A stretch of 64,000 bases of DNA from Mycobacterium sp. IDR2000157661 (GCF_022317005.1 NZ_CP081006.1:744001-808000), one strand, 5' to 3'; shown: positions 53,126-63,800, counted from the stretch's first letter. Program-made: numbers and translations. The notes: generated from the sequence alone by a model not told the origin.

Positions 53126-53497
53126 ATGGGAGTTTCTTGCATGCCTTCGATTTCCATTGCCCGTCGGACTCCGTCGCACAAGCGGGAACGCCTCGCGTTC
53201 GCCACCGAATGGGTCGATTCGTACGTCGTTCGCATCACCGTCGCCGGTGATGTTGACGCCTCCAATGCGCAGGAGCTGCGCGAATACGTCCTTCGTCGCG
53301 CCGCCAACTGCCGCAGCCTCGTGCTGGACCTCAACGACGTCACATTCTTCTCCACGGCCGGGTTCTCGATGCTGCGCACCATCGGCGTCCGCTGCGACCG
53401 CGCGAACGTGCGGTGGACGCTGAACTGCAACCCGGCGGTGGCACGGGTCATCGAGGTCTGCGACCCGGATCGGACCCTGGCGAGCCGGATGGTCTGA
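53126..53497 (+). CDS. STAS-domain protein (anti-sigma factor antagonist-like)
   Basis: A 123-residue cytosolic STAS protein: ITVAGDVDASNAQELREYV, then LVLDLNDVTFFSTAGFSMLR, where the Ser/Thr of STAGFS is the site phosphorylated in SpoIIAA-type antagonists. The ATG at 53126 is used; an ATG at 53141 is possible. Such proteins bind anti-sigma factors in partner-switching circuits. No kinase partner is adjacent; a second STAS gene lies at 55918. Confidence 0.82.
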   Translation: MGVSCMPSISIARRTPSHKRERLAFATEWVDSYVVRITVAGDVDASNAQELREYVLRRAANCRSLVLDLNDVTFFSTAGFSMLRTIGVRCDRANVRWTLNCNPAVARVIEVCDPDRTLASRMV

Positions 53498-53529
53498 CCG
53501 GGCTCGTCCATCGCTGACATGATGTCGAG

Positions 53530-54513
53530 GTGACCGGTGTACGCGGCAGGGTGTGGCGTGGCGGCAAGCCACAAGAAGAGTTCGAGTTCTGGTCGATCAG
53601 CGACTACCTGGCTGACGACGACACGTTGGTGTGGTGTGACATCTGCGAACCCGACCATGCCACGTTCAAGGAGCTCGCGGCCGAACTCGGGCTGAACGAC
53701 TGGGCCGTGGAGGACGCGATCGCCGAGTCGGAGCGCACCAAGGCCGTCGTCTACCGCACACACACGTTCTTCACGGTCTACTCGGTGGCCGCAGAGGATC
53801 CCGGCGAAGACCGGTCCGCCTTCTCGGTGCACCGCATCTCCGGGTTCGTGCTGCCCCGAGGCCTGATCACGGTGCGGTTGTCGCCCGAGTTCGACGTCGA
53901 CACGGTGTCGCAGCGCTTCGACGAACTCGGCGGTCAGGAACACGGCGTCGGCGCGCTTGTGCACGGCCTGCTCGACGTGGTGGTCGACGGTCACTTCGAC
54001 GCGGTGCAGGCCCTCGACGACCGGATCGAAACCCTCGAGGACGACCTGTTCGAGGACCGGCCCCAGCGGGTCGACGTGCAGCGCAAGACCTACCGGCTGC
54101 GCAAGGACCTCGTCGAGTTGCGGCGGGTCGTGCTGCCGATGCGCGAGGTGGTCAACACCATCCAGCACCGCAGACGCGACGCCAAGAGCGCACCGGAACT
54201 CGATCCGCTCTACGCCGATCTCTACGACCACGTCATCCGGGTGACCGAGTGGACGGAGTCGTTGCGCGACATGATCACCACGGTCTTCGAGACCAACCTG
54301 TCGCTGCAGGACGCCCGGTTGAACGCGGTGATGAAGAAGCTGACCGGCTGGGCGGCCATCATCGCGGTGCCGACCGCGGTGACCGGCTTCTACGGCCAGA
54401 ACGTGCTGTACCCCGGAATCGAGACCGCGAGCGGCTTTCTCACCAGCACGGCGATCATCGTGGTGCTGGTGGTGGGGCTCTACGTGATGTTCCGACGACG
54501 AGACTGGCTGTAG
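53530..54513 (+). CDS. corA: CorA-family magnesium/divalent cation channel
   Basis: A 327-residue CorA protein starting at GTG. The long cytosolic N-terminal domain ends in the stalk helix (LDDRIETLEDDLFEDRPQRV and onward), followed by two C-terminal membrane helices (AAIIAVPTAVTGFYG and TSTAIIVVLVVGLYVMF) and a basic end (RRRDWL). The pore-mouth motif reads YGQN instead of the canonical YGMN; this variant occurs in other mycobacterial CorA proteins as I recall, and Mg2+ selectivity is less certain. It pairs with the STAS gene 32 bases upstream. Confidence 0.88.
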   Translation: MTGVRGRVWRGGKPQEEFEFWSISDYLADDDTLVWCDICEPDHATFKELAAELGLNDWAVEDAIAESERTKAVVYRTHTFFTVYSVAAEDPGEDRSAFSVHRISGFVLPRGLITVRLSPEFDVDTVSQRFDELGGQEHGVGALVHGLLDVVVDGHFDAVQALDDRIETLEDDLFEDRPQRVDVQRKTYRLRKDLVELRRVVLPMREVVNTIQHRRRDAKSAPELDPLYADLYDHVIRVTEWTESLRDMITTVFETNLSLQDARLNAVMKKLTGWAAIIAVPTAVTGFYGQNVLYPGIETASGFLTSTAIIVVLVVGLYVMFRRRDWL

Positions 54514-54514
54514 C

Positions 54515-55654
54515 TCAACGGCTTCGGTTGCGCAGCAGTTGGTCGGCGCGCCGGTGGTCGTCGTCGGCGTTGAGTGTCAGCACCCCAACCACATCGCCGT
54601 GCGCCTCATAGGTGACGGTGAAGCCGTTGTGGTGGTCGACAATTCGGCTCGTCTCGTGGCCGAGGCCCCAGCCGCGGTACTTGAGCACCAAACCGCCGAT
54701 GGTGCACGAGTATCCGGGCACGACGTCCCACGCCGCGGGGTACCCGGCGGCCGCCAGGCCCACGACGTAACCCTGATATGCGGCGTCGCGCCAATGCTCG
54801 GCCGGTATCGGGCGACCGGCCGCCACGTTCTCGGCCAGCGCGACGTCCCCGGCGGCGTAGACGTTCTGCGCCGAGGTGTGCATGCGCTCGTCGGTGACGA
54901 TGCGGCCGTCGCGGGTGGTGAGCCCGGCGGCCTCGGCGAGGCGGATGTCGGGCCGCACCCCGGTGGCGCAGACGACGAGGTCCGCCTCGACGCTCTCGCC
55001 CGAGTCCAACAGCACGTTGCTGTCCTCGATCGCCGCCACGCTGGTCTCGCCGGCGAAACGAACGCCGTTGTCGGACAGGATCTTCGCTACGCGTTCGCCG
55101 GCTTCCACGCCGAACCGGCGCTGCAGCGGCACGTGTTCGGCAGCGACCACCATCGTCGCCACGCCCAACTCGGCCAGGCAGGAGGCGGCCTCGCAGCCGA
55201 TCAGCCCGCCACCGATGACGACGGCGCAGTCGGAGTAGTGCGCGGCCATCTTCAGCGCGACGGCGTCGGCGAACGAGCGCAACGTGAGCGCGGCCTCGAT
55301 GCCGGGGATGTCGGGGCGCACGGCCGTCGACCCGGACGCGATCAGCAGATGCCAGTAGGGATAGCGGTTGCCGCCCGCGGTGACGACTTCCCGGCGGTCG
55401 AGATCGATGCGCCGGACGGTGATGCCGCGCATGAGGTCGACGCGGTTGTCTCGGAACCAGCGCTCGCTGTGCAGGTTGAGCTTGGTCTCGCGGTCGCAGA
55501 GGAAGTCCTTGCTCAGCGGCGACTTGGCGTAGGGCAGCGCGGGGTCGGCGGTCAGGATGCGCACAGGTATGTCGGGGTGCTTGCTGCGAAACGTCTCGGC
55601 GGCGCTCACTCCGGCCGGACCGCTGCCGATGGCGAGGAAACCTGGTGCCACCAC
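54515..55654 (-). CDS. FAD-dependent NAD(P)H oxidoreductase (ferredoxin-reductase type)
   Basis: A 379-residue flavoprotein of the pyridine-nucleotide-disulfide oxidoreductase superfamily: FAD-binding FLAIGSGPAGVSAAETFR at the N-terminus, NAD(P)-binding CAVVIGGGLIGCEAASCLAE (about residues 141-160) and the second FAD motif VYAAGDVALAEN. No CxxC redox pair, so it is closer to ferredoxin/rubredoxin reductases or NADH oxidases than to thiol reductases. Its electron acceptor is unknown. Convergent with corA, one base apart. Confidence 0.85.
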   Translation of the reverse strand: MVAPGFLAIGSGPAGVSAAETFRSKHPDIPVRILTADPALPYAKSPLSKDFLCDRETKLNLHSERWFRDNRVDLMRGITVRRIDLDRREVVTAGGNRYPYWHLLIASGSTAVRPDIPGIEAALTLRSFADAVALKMAAHYSDCAVVIGGGLIGCEAASCLAELGVATMVVAAEHVPLQRRFGVEAGERVAKILSDNGVRFAGETSVAAIEDSNVLLDSGESVEADLVVCATGVRPDIRLAEAAGLTTRDGRIVTDERMHTSAQNVYAAGDVALAENVAAGRPIPAEHWRDAAYQGYVVGLAAAGYPAAWDVVPGYSCTIGGLVLKYRGWGLGHETSRIVDHHNGFTVTYEAHGDVVGVLTLNADDDHRRADQLLRNRSR

Positions 55655-55917
55655 GCAGGTCGGGTACCACTATGCGGGATGAAGCATTCCTATGCTTAGC
55701 CGGCCGTAATTTTTTGCTGCCCTTCGTCGTGGCTATCGGATTCGACGAAATCCGTAGCCGATCTACCGGTATATGTTGGCCGAGAAGGCTGACAATCCTG
55801 AAAATTGCAGGTAGATAACTTTTCCCAAACCGCGCACGGGCTACGTAATCCGCACTATCCTCAAGCCAGGTTGAGCTCCCGGCCCAACGGGTGTCACGAC
55901 GGGGGAGATGGCTAACT

Positions 55918-56364
55918 ATGGCTGCCAAGGGGACTGTGCGGATTCATCGCTCGAACACAGCGTCATCGGACGATCTGCAGCGGAGCGGGCGGGCGACGTT
56001 CTCGGTGCGCCGCATGTCGCCGATGCGGATGGTCGTGGCCGTGCTGGGCGAACTCGACGCGGTCAACGCACGCGCCCTGGGCCGCTACGTCGAGGACCAC
56101 GTCCGCTACTCCAAGCAACTGATCGTCGACCTGCGCGCCGTGGACTTCGTCGGCAGCCAGGCCTTCACCGCGCTGTACTACATCAGCGTGCACTGTGCCC
56201 GCGGCGACGTGGACTGGATCATCCTCGGCGGCCCGCCGGTGCGGCGCCTGCTGGCCGTTTGCGATCCGCAGGGCGAACTGCCACTGGCCGAGGATCTGCT
56301 CAGCGGACTGGCGCGCCTCGACCGGCTCGCGCAGTGCCACTACCACGTCGCCCCTACCGGGTAG
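55918..56364 (+). CDS. STAS-domain protein
   Basis: A 148-residue protein with an N-terminal basic, Ser-rich extension and a STAS domain: VVAVLGELDAVNARALGRYV, LIVDLRAVDFVGSQAFTALY. The usual phospho-acceptor Ser is at FVGSQAF. The ATG at 55918 follows GGGGGAG by 10 bases. It shares the STAS fold with the gene at 53126 but has only moderate similarity. A 263-base upstream gap holds its promoter; a role in partner-switching sigma control is likely but unproven. Confidence 0.82.
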   Translation: MAAKGTVRIHRSNTASSDDLQRSGRATFSVRRMSPMRMVVAVLGELDAVNARALGRYVEDHVRYSKQLIVDLRAVDFVGSQAFTALYYISVHCARGDVDWIILGGPPVRRLLAVCDPQGELPLAEDLLSGLARLDRLAQCHYHVAPTG

Positions 56365-56415
56365 CCAGCGCGCGACTTACCGCCACGGCGCCACGCGTTG
56401 TGGGAGCATCTGCGC

Positions 56416-57117
56416 ATGAACCCCGAGGAGGATCCCGAGGCCCGGATCCGCCAACTCGAGCAGCCGTTGGCCGGCTATGCGGTCGAACTGGGCGCCACCG
56501 AGTCCGCCGGTGGCGCGAACCCGACGGTGCAGCTGCCGCCGCCCGTCTACACCGACCCGTACCAGCAGTCCCCCTACACCGCACCGCCGTTCGGCGTCTC
56601 CTACCCACAGATCCCCAAGAAGGGCCCGCCCATCGGGTTGATCTTCGGGCTGATCGCCGCGGTCGTCGTGTTCGTCTTCGTCGCCGTCGGCACCGTCGTG
56701 TGGACCATGGTGGCCGACACCGACATCGTCAGCACAGTGCCCACCTACGATCCGGGCGACCGCGACAGCGGCGTCGCCGGTCCCACCCGGATCGCGCCGA
56801 CCGCGGCCCCCACCGACGAGCCGGGTCGTCAGGTCGCGGTCGCGCCGGCCGGCGGCCAGTACAGCGTCTCGGGTGTCGAAGAGGACGAGACCATCGAGTG
56901 CAACGGCAGCAACATCAACGTCAGCGGCGTCAACAACACCGTCACGCTGCTGGGCCACTGTCTCAGCGTCACGGTGTCGGGCGTGGAGAACCAGGTGACC
57001 GTCGACAGCGCCGACCGGATCGGCGCCTCGGGCTTCGACAACCAGGTGACCTACCGGTCGGGCACGCCGCAGGTCGACGCGTCGGCGGGCACCGGCAACG
57101 TCGTCGCGCAAGGTTAG
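56416..57117 (+). CDS. Membrane-anchored DUF3060 protein
   Basis: A 233-residue protein. The start at the ATG at 56416 gives [20 protein letters not shown], a short N-terminal motif shared by several mycobacterial membrane proteins. A Pro/Tyr-rich stretch is followed by one membrane helix ([20 protein letters not shown], about residues 74-93), an external Thr/Pro linker and a DUF3060 domain ([20 protein letters not shown], repeats of the pattern VSGVxNxVTxxSA). The repeats suggest a beta-helix or beta-solenoid. Function unknown; it faces the cell wall space. Confidence 0.82.
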   Translation: MNPEEDPEARIRQLEQPLAGYAVELGATESAGGANPTVQLPPPVYTDPYQQSPYTAPPFGVSYPQIPKKGPPIGLIFGLIAAVVVFVFVAVGTVVWTMVADTDIVSTVPTYDPGDRDSGVAGPTRIAPTAAPTDEPGRQVAVAPAGGQYSVSGVEEDETIECNGSNINVSGVNNTVTLLGHCLSVTVSGVENQVTVDSADRIGASGFDNQVTYRSGTPQVDASAGTGNVVAQG

Positions 57118-58010
57118 GCGCTCCACTCCAGGATGCGGGTGGCCAATTCGGGGCCGCAGTCTTCCTGGACGAAGTGGCTGCCGTTGATGCGGGCGTGCGG
57201 CTGACCCTTCGCGCCGGGCACATGGTCGATCAGCGGGCGGTCGGCCTTGCCCAGGATCGGGTCCTTCGCGCCGAACACACACAGGAACGGCTTGTCCCAC
57301 CGGCCGAGCGCATCCCACGCGGCGCGGTTGGCCGGAATCGCCGGATCGTCCTGCGACGTCGGCACCAATGCCGGAAAGGCGCGGGCCCCAGCCTGAAATC
57401 GCTTGTCCGGGAACGGTGCGTCGTAACCGGCGCGCACCGCGGCCGACACGCTCGTCGCGGTGCCGAAGCCGACGATGCGGCCGGCCGGGAACACCGGCGT
57501 GTACTTCGCGAACGCACGCCACGCCTTGAACGCGATGTTAGCCGACGCCTGACCGGCGGGCAGGAAGCCGTTGGCGACGACGATGCGCGCGATGCGGTCG
57601 CTCTGTTCGGCGGCGATGCGCAACCCGATCAGCGAACCCCAGTCCTGCACGAAGATCGTCGCGTCGCGCAGATCGAGCGCCTCGAACCAGGCAGTCACCC
57701 ACTCGACATGGCGCAGATAGGTGTAATCGCTGACGCGGGTGGGCTTGTCGGAGCGACCGAACCCGATCAAATCCGGTGCCAGCACCCGTCGACCGCCTGC
57801 GGCCAGCGGCGGGATCATCGTGCGGTACAGGTAGCTCCACGTGGGTTCGCCGTGCAGCAGCACGACGGCCGGGCCGTCGGAGGGCCCTTCGTCGAGGTAG
57901 TGCATGCGGATGTCGTCGGTGTCGCCGGCGCGGACGTCGACGTAGTGCGGCGCGAACGGATAGCCCGCGAGGTTGGCGAAGCGGTCGTCGGGGGTGCGCA
58001 GAACGTCCAT
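57114..58010 (-). CDS. Haloalkane dehalogenase (HLD-I/DhmA-like)
   Basis: A 298-residue alpha/beta hydrolase. Oxyanion/substrate segment [13 protein letters not shown], nucleophile region [12 protein letters not shown] with Asp123 (not Ser) and the halide-contacting Trp124 next to it, acid Asp in [10 protein letters not shown] and base His in NGSHFVQED. These identify haloalkane dehalogenase, which replaces a terminal halogen by hydroxyl. The family occurs widely in mycobacteria, where the natural substrate is unknown. Its end overlaps the convergent DUF3060 stop by 4 bases. Confidence 0.88.
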   Translation of the reverse strand: MDVLRTPDDRFANLAGYPFAPHYVDVRAGDTDDIRMHYLDEGPSDGPAVVLLHGEPTWSYLYRTMIPPLAAGGRRVLAPDLIGFGRSDKPTRVSDYTYLRHVEWVTAWFEALDLRDATIFVQDWGSLIGLRIAAEQSDRIARIVVANGFLPAGQASANIAFKAWRAFAKYTPVFPAGRIVGFGTATSVSAAVRAGYDAPFPDKRFQAGARAFPALVPTSQDDPAIPANRAAWDALGRWDKPFLCVFGAKDPILGKADRPLIDHVPGAKGQPHARINGSHFVQEDCGPELATRILEWSA

Positions 58011-58058
58011 GTGGCCTCCTCGTTGTCGTGGGTCCAGCCTAGGAGGCGCGCCGTTCGC

Positions 58059-58886
58059 CTACCCGCGGGCCACCGGACGGGTCGGATCCGAGCACCACTC
58101 CGACCACGAACCCGGGAACAGCGCCGCGTCGACGCCCGCTGCGGTGAGCGCGGCGACCACCACCGCGGCCGTCACACCGGACCCGCAGTAAACCGCGACG
58201 TCCTTCCCGCCCAATCGTCGCGCCAGGTCGGCGTCGGCCGACAGGGTGCCGTCGGCGGCCAGCAGGCTGGTGCTCGGCACGTTGACCGCGCCCGGAATGT
58301 GCCCGGCGACCGGGTCGACGGGTTCGGCGTCGCCGCGGAACCGCTCGGGGGCGCGGGCGTCGAGCAGCTCGCCGGCCGTCAGCACCGCCTCGGCGTCGAC
58401 CGTCGGTCGGGCGCCGGCGTACAGGTCGTCGTGGCGGACGGTCACGTCGCCGGGCGACGGCACGACGGCCCCGGTTTCCAAGCCGCCACCCGCGGCCGTC
58501 CACGCCGACAGTCCGCCGTCGAGGATGCGGACGTCAGGGATGCCGGCTGCGGTCAGCACCCACCACGCCCTGGCCGAGCCGGCGCGGTTCCAGTCGTCGT
58601 AGACCACGACCGGCACGCCGTCGCGCACACCCCAGCGCCGCGCCGCCTGCTGCAGTGCCGCGCCGGAGGGCAACGGGTGACGGCCACGCCCGGCGACGGC
58701 GTGATCGCTCAACTCGTCGTCGAGCGAGACGTACACCGCGCCGGGCAGATGGCCGCGTTCGTAGGCGGGTCTGCCGTCGGGTTCGGCGAGCTGCCATCGG
58801 ACGTCGAGCAGCGTCACGGGCGCACCGGCGTCGAGCAGGTCGGTCAGCTCTGTTGCGGTGATCAGCACATCGGCGCGCGCACTCAT
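58059..58886 (-). CDS. Tandem-rhodanese sulfurtransferase
   Basis: A 275-residue two-domain sulfurtransferase. The N-terminal inactive rhodanese domain (LLDVRWQLAEPDGRPAYERG) is followed by a C-terminal active domain with Cys234 in AVYCGSGVTA, the persulfide loop. GHIPGAVNVP and ILDGGLSAW are standard rhodanese landmarks. It moves sulfane sulfur from thiosulfate or 3-mercaptopyruvate to cyanide or thiols; which donor is used cannot be told. It is 3 bases before the HD gene, so probably in an operon with it. Confidence 0.88.
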   Translation of the reverse strand: MSARADVLITATELTDLLDAGAPVTLLDVRWQLAEPDGRPAYERGHLPGAVYVSLDDELSDHAVAGRGRHPLPSGAALQQAARRWGVRDGVPVVVYDDWNRAGSARAWWVLTAAGIPDVRILDGGLSAWTAAGGGLETGAVVPSPGDVTVRHDDLYAGARPTVDAEAVLTAGELLDARAPERFRGDAEPVDPVAGHIPGAVNVPSTSLLAADGTLSADADLARRLGGKDVAVYCGSGVTAAVVVAALTAAGVDAALFPGSWSEWCSDPTRPVARG

Positions 58887-58889
58887 GGC

Positions 58890-59501
58890 TCACACGGTAG
58901 CGGCGACCTGCGGCCCGATTTCCTCTGCGAGCGTTTCGATCACGCGCGCCAGCTCGTCGACCAGCCAGCTGTCGCTGCGGCTGCGGTAGACCTCGAGCAG
59001 CGAGCGGTAGTACCAGAGATGCTGGTGCGGGTCCTCGTTGTTGAACCGCCGCCAGACGTCGGGCCCGAACCGGCGTAGGTCGCGCAGTATCGCGCGGGCG
59101 TTGTCGAGCTTGTCGGCCGTCGACACCCGGATGGCGCTGTCCGACGCCGTGCCCAGGTGCGCGATGTAGCGCTCCTTTCGTTCGCGCCACGGGGGCTTGG
59201 GGGTGATGACGGTGTCGCTGCACTCCTCGACGATGTCGGCGACCTCCTGGCCGAACCGCTCGGTGATCTCGACCAGCGTGACGTCGCCGCCCTGGTCCTC
59301 GGCGGCGTCGTGCAGCAGCGCGGCGATCGCCTCGGTCTCGGTGCCGTCGGCCTCGATCACCAGACCCGCCACCGACAGCAGGTGCCCGACGTAGGGCACG
59401 TCGCTGGCCTTGCGGGTCTGGGTGCGGTGCAGTTCGGCGGCATACGTCAGGGCCTCGTGGAACTTCGGGCCGAGCCGCGGCGACGTCGTGGTCTCGCTCA
59501 T
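58890..59501 (-). CDS. HD-domain phosphohydrolase, Mesh1/SpoT-hydrolase-like
   Basis: A 203-residue cytosolic HD protein. The signature residues are His40 (YVGH), His64-Asp65 with Glu68-Asp69 (ALLHDAAED), and TADKLDNARAI further on. The HDxxED arrangement and the DKLDN motif are those of the ppGpp hydrolase domain of SpoT/Rel and of stand-alone Mesh1-type enzymes; no synthetase or TGS domain is present. It may be a small alarmone hydrolase or may act on another nucleotide. It is transcribed upstream of the rhodanese gene. Confidence 0.82.
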   Translation of the reverse strand: MSETTTSPRLGPKFHEALTYAAELHRTQTRKASDVPYVGHLLSVAGLVIEADGTETEAIAALLHDAAEDQGGDVTLVEITERFGQEVADIVEECSDTVITPKPPWRERKERYIAHLGTASDSAIRVSTADKLDNARAILRDLRRFGPDVWRRFNNEDPHQHLWYYRSLLEVYRSRSDSWLVDELARVIETLAEEIGPQVAATV

Positions 59502-59532
59502 CCTCCCGGCATACCCCGCCGACTGCCGCTGC

Positions 59533-60689
59533 TCACCTCGGACTCGCGGCGTCGCTCTTCGGATCGATCAGGATCTTGGCGTGGGCTTCGGGATCGCCCA
59601 GCGCGCCGAACGCGGCGTCGACACCGGACAGCCCCACGGTCCCAGTGATCAGCGGCGCGGCGTCGATCTTGCCGTCGGCCAGCAGGTACAGGGTGTCGCG
59701 GAACTCCAGCGGGGTGTAGCCGAGCACGAACCTCAGGTCGATCTCCTTGTTGATCGCCATCGACGGGCGGAAGCGGTCCGCGCCCATGCAGACGCCCACC
59801 ACGACGACACGGGAGAACACCGGCGCGCTGCTGACGATGCTCTCGATGATGCCGGGCACGCCGACGCACTCGAAGACCACCGGATGCTTCGGCGTGGTGG
59901 CGCCCGCCTTGTCCGCCGCGCGCCACACGTGCCACCAGGGGAGCCGCAGCTTGGTTATCTTCTCTATCGTCGTCAACGCGAGATCACCTGCGGCGGCGAA
60001 GGATTCGAGGAAGCCGTGCTCGCCGGCGAACGGCGAGTCGGCGGCGGGGTCGACGACGACGTCGGCGCCGCAGCGGGTGGCCAGGGCACGCCGGCCCGGC
60101 GAGAAGTCGCTGGCGATCACGGTGCGCACGCCCTTGGCCTTCAGCGACAGGATTACAGCCAGCCCGATGGGCCCGCAGCCGATGACGATGGCGACCTGGC
60201 CCTTGCTCACCTCACCGCGCTGGACGGCGTGCCAGCCGACGGCCATGGGTTCGGTCAGCGCAGCGATCTCGGGGGCCAGCCCGTTGGGCACCGGGAACGT
60301 CAGCGCCTGCTCGACAAGCAGCTGTCGGCGTACGCGCCGGGCGCCTTGGTGGTCAGGCCGATGCCGTGCACCGCGCCGTCGTTGCGCAGCAACGGCATGG
60401 CGACCACCGTTGTGCCGGGCTTGGGCGCCTTGCGGGTGCGGGGTCCGTGGTCGAGCACGGTCCCGCAGAACTCGTGGCCGAACACGACGTGCTGGGACGA
60501 GCGCATGAAGGCGTCGTATCCCGACTCGGCCATCACGTCGGCGAGTTCGTCCATGTGATGGCGGGCGTGCAGGTCGGACCCGCAGATGCCGCAGCGGACC
60601 ACGTCGACGAGCAGCTGACCTCTACCCGGCGTCGGGGTGGGCTGGTCGACGACATCGAGGACCGCGTCGGTACAGGTGACGGCTTTCAC
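59533..60689 (-). pseudogene. Zinc-binding alcohol dehydrogenase with a one-base frameshift
   Basis: From the GTG at 60689 the frame encodes a GroES-like domain (KAVTCTDAVLDVVDQPTPTP; CGICGSDLHARHH with zinc ligands; HVVFGHEFCGTVLDHG) up to GAYADSCLSSRR, then stops at 60300. The adjacent frame continues LTFPVPNGLAPEIAALTEPM and VIGCGPIGLAVILS (NAD-binding fold) to 59533. One extra G near 60318 would restore GAYADSCLVEQALTFPVP, so a single-base loss splits the gene. It may be a recent pseudogene or a sequencing error. Family: medium-chain dehydrogenase/reductase, about 385 residues if repaired. Confidence 0.8.
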
Positions 60690-60887
60690 CGAAGTGAGCC
60701 TAAACGTTTGCGCCGAAATCAGGTTCCGGTACACGAAAGCGGCCGGGGGCACCCCTCGCCTCAGCGCGCTGCCGGCGGGAGCGCCCACGGTCGTGACGAC
60801 CGGTGAATTACAGCCCTGGGTACTCTTCGGCGCGCTTTCGGCCACACTGGCAGTCCGTGTCAGTGCGAACCTTTAAGGTGGCGAGCG

Positions 60888-63800
60888 ATGGCGCTTCACA
60901 TCCATCGTGCGGAACGCACCGATCAGCTCGCCGACGGACTGGGTGCCCTGCTCGCCGATCCCCTGCCCGACCCCCTCGCCGAGGAACTGGTCATCGTGCC
61001 CGCCAAGGGTGTCGAGCGGTGGCTCAGCCAGCGGCTGTCGCACGTGCTCGGCCGCGGAACCGGCGGCGACGGCGTCTGCGCGGGCATCGCGTTCCGCAAC
61101 CCGCGATCGCTGATCGCCGCACTCGCGGGCACCGCCCGCGGCGACGACCCGTGGTCACCCGACTCGATGGTGTGGCCGCTGATGGAGGTCATCGACGAGA
61201 ACTGCACCCAGGACTGGTGCAAGACCCTGGCCACCCATCTGGGGCACTTCGAAGCCGGCGAGGAGAAGGAGCTGCGCCAGGGCCGCCGTTACGCCGTCGC
61301 GCGGCGGCTGGCCGGCCTGTTCGCCTCCTATGCCCGGCAGCGGCCCCAACTGCTCGTCGACTGGGAGAACGATGTAGTCGGCGACGTCGCCCCGGACCTG
61401 CGGTGGCAGCCGCCGCTGTGGCGGGCCCTCATCGACCGCATGGGCGCCGACACCCCCCACATTCGCCACGCGAAAGCCGTTGCGCGTCTGCAGGAGTCGC
61501 CCACCGAGCTGCCCGCACGCCTCTCGCTGTTCGGCTACACCCGGCTGCCCGGCACCGAGATCGAACTGCTCGACGCGCTGTCCACCCACCACGACCTGCA
61601 CCTGTGGCTGCCCCATCCCAGCGACCACGTGTGGCAGCGACTCAACGGCGTCACCGGTCAGATTCCCCGCCGCGTGGACACGTCACATCGCCAGGTCGGC
61701 CATCCGCTGCTGGCCACCCTGGGCCGCGACCTTCGCGAACTGCAGCGCGGCCTGCCCGCCGCCCGGGCCACCGACGAGTACCTGGGCGGCACCGGCTATC
61801 CGGCAACGCTGCTCGGCTGGCTGCAATCCGACATCGCTGCCGACGCGCTGAGGCCGGCCGGTCGCGTGCTCGCCGAGGGCGACCGCTCGGTGCAGGTGCA
61901 CTCCTGCCACGGCCCCGCCCGCCAGATCGACGTCCTGCGGGAGGTGCTGCTCGGCCTGCTCGCCGACGACCCGACACTGGAACCGCGCGACATCCTCGTG
62001 ATGTGCCCCGATATCGAAACCTACGCACCGCTGATCGTCGCGGGCTTCGGCCTCGGCGACGTGATCAAGGGCGTCCACCCCGCGCACCGGCTGCGCGTCA
62101 AGCTCGCCGACCGTGCGCTGACCCAGACCAATCCGCTGCTCGGTGTCGCGTCGCAGTTGCTGACGCTGGCCGCCGGCCGTGCCACCGCCAGCGAGGTGCT
62201 CAACCTCGCGCAGGCCGGGCCGGTGCGGGCCCGCTTCGGCTTCACCGACGACAACCTCGAAGACATCACCCGCTGGGTGCGCCAGGCCAACATCCGGTGG
62301 GGCTTCGACGCCGACCATCGCGCGCCGTATCGCGTCGACTTCATCCAGAACACCTGGCGGTTCGGCATCGACCGGGTGCTGGCCGGGGTGGCCATGTCCG
62401 ACGACTCGCACGCGTGGATCGACAAGACCCTGCCGCTCGACGACGTCAGCAGCAACCGCGTGGACCTGGCGGGTCAGTTGGCCGAGTACGTCGACCGCCT
62501 ACAGCGCACCGTCCGGACGCTGACGGGCACCCGGCCGCTGCATCAGTGGCTCGACTCGCTGGCTCGCGGCGTCGAGTTGCTGACCCGGGTGGGCGACGAC
62601 GACGCCTGGCAGACAAGCCAACTCGAGCGCGAGTTCGCCGACGTGCTGGCCGGCGCGGCTGCGCGCACCGACACCGAGATGCGACTGCCCGACGTGCGCG
62701 CGCTGCTGGACCGCCACCTGGCGGGCCGGCCCACACGCGCCAACTTCCGCACCGGCACGTTGACGGTGTGCACGATGGTGCCGATGCGGTCGGTGCCGCA
62801 CCGGGTCGTCTGCCTGGTCGGGCTGGACGACGGGGTGTTCCCGCGCCTCGGCGTGGTCGACGGTGACGACGCGCTGGCCCGCGAGCCGATGACCGGTGAG
62901 CGCGACATCCGCTCCGAGGACCGGCAACTGCTGCTCGACGCGATCGGCGCGGCCACCGAGACCCTGGTGATCACCTACACCGGCGCCAACGAGTACTCGG
63001 GCCAGGAACGCCCACCGGCGGTTCCGCTAGCTGAGTTGGTGGACACCCTGGACCGCACGACGGACAAGCCGGTGCACGATACGGTCGTCGTCAAGCATCC
63101 GCTGCAGCCGTTCGACACCCGAAACGTGCTGCCCGGCAGGCTGGTCTCCGACGTATCGTTCTCCTTCGACCCGAGCGTCGAGCGGGCGGCGCGCGCGCGT
63201 CTCGGTGAGCGCGCAGCGCGGCCGAACTTCATCAGCGGGCCGCTGCCCGCTCCCCCACCCGACGACGTCAACCTCGCCGACCTCGTCGCGTTCTTCCGCG
63301 ATCCGGTCAAGGGGTTCTTCCGCGCCATGGACTACACGTTGCCGTGGGAGGTCGACGGCGTGGCCGACGCGATGCCCGTCGACATCAACGCGCTCGAAGA
63401 GTGGACGGTCGGCGAGCGCATGCTCACCGACATGCTGCGCGGCATGGACCCCGACCAGGCCCGGCACGCCGAGTGGCGACGCGGCACACTGCCGCCAGGA
63501 AACCTCGGGTGGCGCAAGTCCAAGGAGCTCTGCGACCAGGCCACCGAGATCGCCACGGCCGCCGCGCCGTATCGCGGAGCCGAACCCGAAGCCGTCGACG
63601 TCGACATCGACCTCGGCGGGCGGCGGCTCACCGGTACCGTCGCGCCCTTCTTCGGTGATCGGCTGCTGTCGGTGACTTATTCGAAGCTCGACGGTCGACA
63701 CCTGCTGCAGCCCTGGATCCCGTTGCTGGCCTTGTTCGCTGACGACCCCAGCCGCAACTTCACGGCGGTCTGCATCGGCAGGCCCAGGCGGGGCACCACG

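Noticed and set aside
53530..54513. YGQN in place of YGMN in CorA as a loss-of-function change
   Set aside because: The variant, as I recall, occurs in other mycobacterial CorA proteins and the rest of the protein is intact, so it is noted but not called defective.
55908..59078. A 1056-codon plus-strand open frame
   Set aside because: It is Arg/Ala/Gly-rich, has no domain, and overlaps the STAS, DUF3060, dehalogenase and rhodanese genes, which all have family motifs in other frames.
60803..62866. A 687-codon plus-strand frame over recC
   Set aside because: It is in another frame from recC, is Arg/Pro-rich and has no domain; recC in frame from 60888 has family landmarks throughout.
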